Shown: in pieces, positions 58,769 to 64,000 of the stretch
How positions within the stretch are numbered: the first letter of the stretch is position 1
Layout: every line of letters starts with the position of its first letter
Assembly (NCBI GenBank): GCA_023459275.1
Contig: JAEWVC010000038.1
Coordinates: 1 to 64,000, forward strand
DNA: 64,000 bases
Direction of reading: 5' to 3'
From: Bacillota bacterium
GTDB lineage: Bacteria > Bacillota > Clostridia > Christensenellales > Aristaeellaceae
Notes under the pieces: model-generated
Told to the model about the DNA's origin: nothing
Databases searched by the model: none
What the model saw: the letters and a program-made list of their open reading frames with translations, nothing else
Made by a program: the position numbers and the translations under genes

Positions 58769-59701
58769 TCACAGCAGCTTTTTGTATTGGGTAAATTCCC
58801 GTTGGTTGGCGTTTACAAAGTGCCCCGGCGCGATCTCCCGGAAGGCGGGCGGGTCCTCGTCATAATCGTGCATGAAGGGGTCGTAGACCTCCAGCACCTT
58901 TTGCTTTTCCACAATGGGGTTGGGCTGGGGGATGGCCGAAAGCAGCGCCCGGGTGTAGGGGTGCAGCGGGGTTTCAAACAGGGTTTCCGTTTCGGCCATT
59001 TCCACCAGAATGCCCTTGTGGATCACGGCGATGCGGTCGCAGATGAAGCGCATCACCGACAGGTCATGGGCGATAAAAAGATAGGTGAGCCCGCGCTGCT
59101 GCTTCAAGTCGTTCATCAGGTTCAGCACCTGGGCCCTAATGGATACATCCAGGGCGGAGATGGGCTCATCGGCGATGATGAATTCGGGGTTCATGATCAG
59201 CGCCCGGGCGATGCCGATCCTTTGCCGCTGGCCGCCGGAGAACTCGTGGGGGAAGCGGCTCATGAATTCCGGCAGAAGGCCCACGTCGCGGAGGGCGGCC
59301 TCCACCATGGCCCGCAATTCCTGCTTGGGAATGTGGCGGCCCTGCACCCCCTCGGACACGATGTAGTCAATTTTGGCCCGCTCGTTCAGGGAAGCCATGG
59401 GGTCCTGGAAGATCATTTGAATCTTCCTGGTAATATCGAAGTCCTCGCTCCTGGAGATCTTGCCGCTGATGCGCTTGCCGTGGAATTTGACCTCCCCGCC
59501 GGAAGCGGGACGCACCCTTACGATGGCCCGGCCGATGGTGGTCTTGCCGGAGCCGGACTCGCCCACCAGCCCGAAGGTTTCCCCCTTGAACACATGGAAG
59601 GTAACACCCCGGACGGCCTGGAATTTCTTGCGGCCGCGGCCAAAGGTGACCTGCAAATTGTTGACTTCCAGGAGCTTTTCCCGGTTCTCAGTCTGCGTCA
59701 C
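58769..59701 (-). CDS. oppF: Oligopeptide ABC transporter ATPase OppF
   Basis: 310 residues. Seen: Walker A GESGSGKTT, the Q loop MIFQDPMASLN, signature FSGGQRQRIGIARALIMNPEFIIADEPISALDVS, the H-loop AHDLS and the oligopeptide-type C-terminal tail with LHPYTRALLSAIP. GTG at 59701 is preferred because GGGAGGTG lies 6-7 bases upstream; GTG at 59710 sits on the ribosome site. It overlaps oppD by 14 bases. Confidence 0.94.
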   Translation of the reverse strand: MTQTENREKLLEVNNLQVTFGRGRKKFQAVRGVTFHVFKGETFGLVGESGSGKTTIGRAIVRVRPASGGEVKFHGKRISGKISRSEDFDITRKIQMIFQDPMASLNERAKIDYIVSEGVQGRHIPKQELRAMVEAALRDVGLLPEFMSRFPHEFSGGQRQRIGIARALIMNPEFIIADEPISALDVSIRAQVLNLMNDLKQQRGLTYLFIAHDLSVMRFICDRIAVIHKGILVEMAETETLFETPLHPYTRALLSAIPQPNPIVEKQKVLEVYDPFMHDYDEDPPAFREIAPGHFVNANQREFTQYKKLL

Positions 59702-60800
59702 GGGAAACACCTCCCAGGCTCTTGAGTTTTACAATGGATTCCGGGGGCGCAACCCTGGGCGCGCGTTCGTCCAGCAGCCAGGTGCGGGCGATATGGGTGG
59801 GGGAGACCTCAAAATACGGGGGCCTCTCCTGATGGTCGATCATTAAAGCATGGGGGTTGCGCTGGGCAAAGGCATCCCCCCGGATAGTTTTGAACAGGTT
59901 GGGCGGCGTGCCCTTGATGGAATACAGCTTTTCGCCCTTCTGCCCAAGCTGGGGCAGGGAGGACAGCAGCGCCCAGGTGTAGGGGTGGCGGGGATCATAA
60001 AAGATCTCGTTCACCAGGCCCAGTTCCACAATATCCCCGGCGTACATCACCGCCACCCGTTCGGCGATGTTGGCCACCACGCCCAGGTCGTGGGTGATGA
60101 ACACCAGGGTCAGGCTGTATTTTTCCTTGATTTCTTTGAGCAGGTTCAGTATCTGCGCCTGGATGGTCACATCCAGGGCGGTGGTGGGCTCATCGCAGAT
60201 CAATATCTTGGGCCGGCAGGCGATGGCGATGGCGATAACGATCCTTTGCCGCATGCCGCCGGACAGCTCATGGGGGTACTGCCGGTAGCGCCGCCGGGGA
60301 TCGTCGATGCGCACGTCCGTAAGGATGCCGATGGCGGCCTCCTTCGCCTTTGCGCCGGTCAAGCCGTGGTGCAGCTTGAGGGCCTCGGAAATCTGCGCGC
60401 CCACGCTTTTCAAAGGGTTCAGGCTGGTCATGGGGTCCTGGGGGATCATGCAGATCTCCCGGCCCCGTATTTGAAGCCAGTCCTTTTCCGTTTTGAACTT
60501 GGCCAGGTCGGCGTAGGCGCCGTTATCATCCGTGCCGTATTGGGCCGGTTTTGCGTCGTCTTTGCGCGCCAGGCCGTAGTAGCGGATTTCCCCGCCGGAG
60601 ATGAACCCGTTCTGGTCCAGCAGGCCAATAAAATTCTTGTTGAGCACCGATTTGCCGCTGCCGGATTCGCCCACAATGGCCAGGCTCTCCCCCTTGCGCA
60701 CGTCCAGGGTAACACCCCTGATGGCATGGAGGATGCGGCCCCGAAGGCTGAATTTCACGTTCAGGTCTTTTACGGAAAGAATGGTTTTCCCCGCTTCCAT
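59688..60800 (-). CDS. oppD: Oligopeptide ABC transporter ATPase OppD
   Basis: 370 residues. Seen: Walker A GESGSGKSVLNKNFIGLL, the Q loop MIPQDPMTSLNPLK, signature LSGGMRQRIVIAIAIACRPKILICDEPTTALDVT, THDLGVVANIAERVAVMYAG and HPYTWALLSSLPQ. There is an insertion of about 40 residues (GLARKDDAKPAQYG...) between Walker A and the Q loop relative to typical OppD. No C-terminal CxxxxC-type iron-sulfur motif is seen. GGGGGAAG precedes the ATG. Confidence 0.94.
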   Translation of the reverse strand: MEAGKTILSVKDLNVKFSLRGRILHAIRGVTLDVRKGESLAIVGESGSGKSVLNKNFIGLLDQNGFISGGEIRYYGLARKDDAKPAQYGTDDNGAYADLAKFKTEKDWLQIRGREICMIPQDPMTSLNPLKSVGAQISEALKLHHGLTGAKAKEAAIGILTDVRIDDPRRRYRQYPHELSGGMRQRIVIAIAIACRPKILICDEPTTALDVTIQAQILNLLKEIKEKYSLTLVFITHDLGVVANIAERVAVMYAGDIVELGLVNEIFYDPRHPYTWALLSSLPQLGQKGEKLYSIKGTPPNLFKTIRGDAFAQRNPHALMIDHQERPPYFEVSPTHIARTWLLDERAPRVAPPESIVKLKSLGGVSRDAD

Positions 60801-60817
60801 GGCTGCTTCCCCCTTTC

Positions 60818-61822
60818 TTACAGGTGGTTTTTGGGGTCGGCGGCGTCGGAGAAGGCGTTGCCGATCACATAGAAGGAAATGGTGACGATGGACAGGATGA
60901 TGGTGGGATAGATCAGCTGATAACGCAGGCTGGGGCTCATCATCAGCTGCCGGCCCACGTTGATCAGGTTGCCCAGGCTGGGGATGGTGGCGGGCACGCC
61001 CAGACCGATGTAGGTGATGAACACCTCGCTGCCGATGGCGCCGGGGATCGACAGCGCCATGCGCAGCATGATCACCGACACCAGGTAGGGCAACAGGTTG
61101 CGCAGGATGATGCGCGGCGTGCTGGTGCCCAAGCACCTGGAAGCCACGTTGTAGTCGCGGTCGCGGATGATGAGGATCTGGTTTCGCACAAACCTTGCCA
61201 TGCCGATCCAGCCCGTTAGGGAAAGGGCCAGGATGATGGTGGAAACGCCCGGCCGCAAAATGAAGGACATCAATATCAGCACAATGGTGGTGGGGATGTT
61301 GTCGATGATGTTGTAGATTTCGGTAAAGAGGAAATCCAGCTTGCGCAAATACCCCCAGAGCATACCCATCAAAATGCCCACCAGGGCTTCGATCATGGCC
61401 ACGCTGATGCCGATGAACAGGGAGGTGCGTGTGCCCGCCCAGAGCCTTGCCCACAGATCCTGGCCGATGGCGTTGGTGCCCAGCCAGAAGGTGTCGTTGG
61501 GGGCCACGTTTTTGTAGGGCAGGTGCGTGGCGGGGTTGTTGTTTACGATGAAGGGGTCGTACTGCCCCGGCAGGATGGGCTGGATGAAGGTGAAAAGTAC
61601 GATCAGCAGCACCACCACAAGCAGGGTGATGGCCACCGTGTTCTTTTTGAAGGCCTGGAAGGTGGAGCGCCAGTAGGAGTAATGGCTCACGCCGGAGCGC
61701 TCCAAGTCCTCCTCGTTAAAGGGCGCGAAGGTAAACTTTTCTTCCTCGGACAGGCCGGCTTTCAGCTGCTGCCCGATATGCTCCTCCAGCTGCGCGACCT
61801 TGGGATGCTTGAGGATCGGCAT
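60818..61822 (-). CDS. oppC: Oligopeptide ABC transporter permease OppC
   Basis: 334 residues. A 60-residue cytoplasmic N-terminal extension precedes the first helix (ITLLVVVLLIVLFTFIQP), then FWLGTNAIGQDLWARLWAGTRTSLFIGI, the EAA-type loop RDYNVASRCLGTSTPRIILRNLLPY and GLGVPATIPSLGNLINVGRQ. All are OppC/DppC hallmarks. It shares a TGATG overlap with oppB and ends 17 bases before oppD. Confidence 0.95.
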   Translation of the reverse strand: MPILKHPKVAQLEEHIGQQLKAGLSEEEKFTFAPFNEEDLERSGVSHYSYWRSTFQAFKKNTVAITLLVVVLLIVLFTFIQPILPGQYDPFIVNNNPATHLPYKNVAPNDTFWLGTNAIGQDLWARLWAGTRTSLFIGISVAMIEALVGILMGMLWGYLRKLDFLFTEIYNIIDNIPTTIVLILMSFILRPGVSTIILALSLTGWIGMARFVRNQILIIRDRDYNVASRCLGTSTPRIILRNLLPYLVSVIMLRMALSIPGAIGSEVFITYIGLGVPATIPSLGNLINVGRQLMMSPSLRYQLIYPTIILSIVTISFYVIGNAFSDAADPKNHL

Positions 61823-62766
61823 CAGCGGCTGCCCCCCTTCTTGGCGAAGCTGATGCGGGGGTCCAGCAGGACCATCATCAGGTCGCCCAGAATCAGGCCG
61901 ATGACGCCCACGCAGGCGTACAGCAGCACGATGCCCTGTACCATGGAGTTGTCCTGCTTTTTGATGACGTTCACCAACAGCCCGCCCATGCCCGGGATGG
62001 AGTAGAGGGATTCGATGTAGATGGAGCCGATGACCGTATTCAAAAACGATGTGGGCAGGTACTGCACCATGGGGACGAAGGCGTTGCGGAAAATGTGCCT
62101 GAACATGATTTTGCTGCCCGGCACGCCCTTGATGCGGGCGAGCATCACATAATCCTTGTGGCTCTCGTCCACCATGTAGCGCCTAAGCCACATGGCATAA
62201 TACGCGATGTTGCCCAAGGACATGGAAAACACGGGAAGCACCCAGGAAATGGGGTTTTTTACATCGAACAAAAGCTTGATGTGAAAAAGCTCCGTTCCGT
62301 ACAGCTGGATGAACAGGTAGTACACCGCCGCCGGAACCGCTTCGATCAGCACAATAAAACCTGTTCCAATGTGGTCGAACACCCTGCCCTTGTACTTGGC
62401 CATCAGCGTGCCCATGGGCAGGCCCACCAGCATGGAAAACAGGATGGACAATCCGCCAAGCTGGACGGAAATGGGGATCTTGGGCGCAAGGATTTCCGCC
62501 ACGGGCACATTGTTGCGGTATACCTTGGAAATGCCCAGATCAAAATGCAGAATGAGGTTTTTGAAAAATTTGAAAAGCTGGACATACAGCGGCTGGTCCA
62601 GCCCAAGCTGCTTTATGCCGTTGGCGATCTGCTCCTGGGACATTTTGTCATAGTTGGAGAAATAGCCCTCGATGGGCATCTGCCTGACAAGGATAAAGGT
62701 GATCACAAGGATCAGGAACAGGGTGAGCAGGGAACGCAGGAGCCGTTTTCCAAGGTATTTTGCCAT
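61822..62766 (-). CDS. oppB: Oligopeptide ABC transporter permease OppB
   Basis: 314 residues with about six helices. Seen: the N-terminal YLGKRLLRSLLTLFLILVITFILVRQMP, QLGLDQPLYVQLFKFFKNLILHFDLGIS, the IPISVQLGGLSILFSMLVGLPMGTL helix pair and the EAA loop DYVMLARIKGVPGSKIMFRHIFRNAFVP. It lies downstream of oppA after a hairpin and starts oppBCDF. Confidence 0.95.
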   Translation of the reverse strand: MAKYLGKRLLRSLLTLFLILVITFILVRQMPIEGYFSNYDKMSQEQIANGIKQLGLDQPLYVQLFKFFKNLILHFDLGISKVYRNNVPVAEILAPKIPISVQLGGLSILFSMLVGLPMGTLMAKYKGRVFDHIGTGFIVLIEAVPAAVYYLFIQLYGTELFHIKLLFDVKNPISWVLPVFSMSLGNIAYYAMWLRRYMVDESHKDYVMLARIKGVPGSKIMFRHIFRNAFVPMVQYLPTSFLNTVIGSIYIESLYSIPGMGGLLVNVIKKQDNSMVQGIVLLYACVGVIGLILGDLMMVLLDPRISFAKKGGSR

Positions 62767-62813
62767 GCTTTCAGACCCCTTCGAAGAATGTGCATCAACA
62801 TATTCCTACGACA

Positions 62814-62842
62814 GGGAGGAACCCCGAAAAGAGGTTCCTCCC
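62814..62842 (-). repeat. Hairpin between oppA and oppB
   Basis: GGGAGGAACC (62814-62823) pairs with GGTTCCTCCC (62832-62841). There is no strong T-run on the minus strand. As in livJ-livH, it probably lets the binding-protein mRNA accumulate above the downstream genes. Confidence 0.6.
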
Positions 62843-62890
62843 CGTACGGCGCCCGGTCCTTTGCGGGCCGGGCATGCAATGGAAGCAGTT

Positions 62891-64000
62891 TTATTTGTTG
62901 ATCTGTGCCAGCCAGGCATCACGGTGGGCGGCATCTTCCTCGGGGGTGATGAAGTGGTCGTAAAGCTTCTGGCCCTTGTAGCGCAGCGAGGACATGCCGA
63001 AGGAGGCAAACTGTCCCTCATAGATGTTCAGCTTGGTGGCCTGGTATTCGGCCGGCAGGATGAAGTAGGGCACCACGAGGGCGTTATCGATGAGCATGGC
63101 CTCGGCGGCGGCAAACTTCTCAAACCGGACCTTCATATCGGTGACTTCCGTCTTGGCATCGGCCACGGCGGCGTAGTAGGCTTCCAGGATGGCTTTGGTC
63201 TCAGCGAAATCGCTATTGAGCATCAGGTCCATCTTGTTGTAGCTGTTGCCCACGATGGCGCCGGTGTCATCCTTCTTGACGACGAAGGGATCGGTCCAGG
63301 TCTCGGGGTCCTGGTAGTCGGCGCCCCAGTTGCAGCGCATGAAGGAGTACACGCCGGCGCGGCGGGTGGCGGCCAGGAAGGACTCGGTGGGGCCTGCGTT
63401 GAGAATGCACTCGATATAGTCGGTGCCAAGCACGCCTTCCAGCTGCTGCTTGAGCAGTACGTACTCGTTCTCCCAGTTGCTGTCGTCGCTCCTGTAGGTG
63501 AGCACCATCTTCACCGGGAAGGTGACGCCGGCGGCGGTGAGCTCTTCAACCGCCTTGGCTTTGTATGCCAGCGCCATGTCGGTATTGAAGAAATCGTCCT
63601 TTGTGACGTCAAAGGCGGAAGAGGCGGCGAAATCCATGCCGTCCGCGGAAACAAAGGCTTTGGGGGTGATGGTATCCTGCACCACGGAAGCGCCGTCATC
63701 GCCGGCAACGGCCGTCATGCTGTACATCCTGTCAAAGGCGCTCATGATGGAGTGGCGGAAGTTGGAATTGTTTACGGCCTTGAGCCAGTTATCCGGGCCG
63801 TAGGACGCATCGTACTTGGGATCAAAGTTGAAGCAGTAGAAGTAGGAGTAGTCGGGCACCGCGCGGCCCCTGGTGATGTATTGGGGATAGTTGACCTTCC
63901 AGTCGTCGATGATGTCGTTGCTCAGCTCGGCATAATCCACTTCATCCCGCAATACCATGGTGGGGGCAAGGGTGGCGGCTTCCGCGTTGTAGATGCGCTC
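62891..64000 (-). CDS. oppA: Oligopeptide ABC transporter substrate-binding protein OppA, C-terminal part (5' end outside window)
   Basis: The frame is open from the window edge at 64000 to TAA at 62893-62891, giving 369 C-terminal residues. Segments fit the SBP family 5 fold: FRHSIMSAFDRMYSM, ALAYKAKAVEELTAAGVTFPVKMVLTY, the RCNWGADYQDPETWTDPF block (a hallmark W-G-ADYxDP motif) and LIDNALVVPYFILPAEYQATKLNIY. The N-terminus with its signal is outside the window. It lies upstream of oppBCDF on the same strand. Confidence 0.92.
   Translation of the reverse strand, partial: ERIYNAEAATLAPTMVLRDEVDYAELSNDIIDDWKVNYPQYITRGRAVPDYSYFYCFNFDPKYDASYGPDNWLKAVNNSNFRHSIMSAFDRMYSMTAVAGDDGASVVQDTITPKAFVSADGMDFAASSAFDVTKDDFFNTDMALAYKAKAVEELTAAGVTFPVKMVLTYRSDDSNWENEYVLLKQQLEGVLGTDYIECILNAGPTESFLAATRRAGVYSFMRCNWGADYQDPETWTDPFVVKKDDTGAIVGNSYNKMDLMLNSDFAETKAILEAYYAAVADAKTEVTDMKVRFEKFAAAEAMLIDNALVVPYFILPAEYQATKLNIYEGQFASFGMSSLRYKGQKLYDHFITPEEDAAHRDAWLAQINK

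Noticed and set aside
1..64000. tRNA or rRNA genes
   Set aside because: I looked for CCA-ended cloverleaf patterns and conserved rRNA segments in the intergenic gaps and found none; gaps are short and explained by promoters, repeats or terminators.

Overview
The window is about 64 kb of GC-rich (roughly 60 %) bacterial chromosome, with short intergenic gaps, many ATGA-type gene overlaps and Shine-Dalgarno-led starts that include GTG and TTG. The SpoIIA operon with sigma-F, a T-box leader before valS, Bacillus-type PurBoxes and firmicute-style operons point to an endospore-forming member of Bacillota, most likely class Clostridia and anaerobic (acetate kinase pathway, 4Fe-4S class I fumarase). 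No rRNA, tRNA, prophage, insertion sequence or CRISPR array was seen.

Layout. 1-12.4 kb: end of a GIY-YIG-like gene, tmcAL on the minus strand, pta-ackA (acetate and ATP from acetyl-CoA), yceD-rpmF, a T-box leader with a small membrane protein and valS, then folC, rsmH-rsmI (both act on 16S C1402) and two-subunit fumarase. 12.5-15.3 kb: a lipoprotein and, convergent to it, spoIIAA-spoIIAB-sigF. 15.3-22.7 kb (minus strand): an Eis-like acetyltransferase, a DUF606 transporter, a small alarmone synthetase, a two-component system and a MacAB-like ABC exporter. 22.9-28.2 kb: ribokinase, rhamnose catabolism (rhaA-rhaD-rhaB) and a divergent DeoR regulator.

28.2-41.2 kb: a complete purine cluster, purE-C-F-M-N-O-H-D-L-B. 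It is preceded by a PurBox pair, a consensus promoter and a structured leader that ends in an intrinsic terminator. The last two IMP steps are split between a stand-alone AICAR transformylase and a PurO-type cyclohydrolase. 41.2-44.5 kb: MIF-like tautomerase, pentapeptide-repeat protein, endonuclease IV and an EetA/EetB-like membrane pair. 44.6-49.6 kb: branched-chain amino acid ABC transporter livJHMGF. 50.2-52.3 kb: CymR-like Rrf2 regulator with a MetNI-like pair whose ATPase has lost nearly all catalytic motifs. 52.5-57.1 kb: YbaK deacylase, thioesterase, alanine racemase, M20 and M55 peptidases and an AAC(6')-like acetyltransferase. 57.5-64 kb: oppABCDF (oppA cut by the window end) followed by metY.

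The most unusual material is regulatory or repetitive: the unrecognised purE leader, two families of dispersed palindromes (six copies ending in CTACG; three gene-end hairpins with an A/T loop), a duplicated hairpin bracketing two such repeats, palindrome-rich intergenic stretches near 48.4 and 50.0 kb, a relic of a second permease beside the MacB-like gene, and the degenerate MetN.
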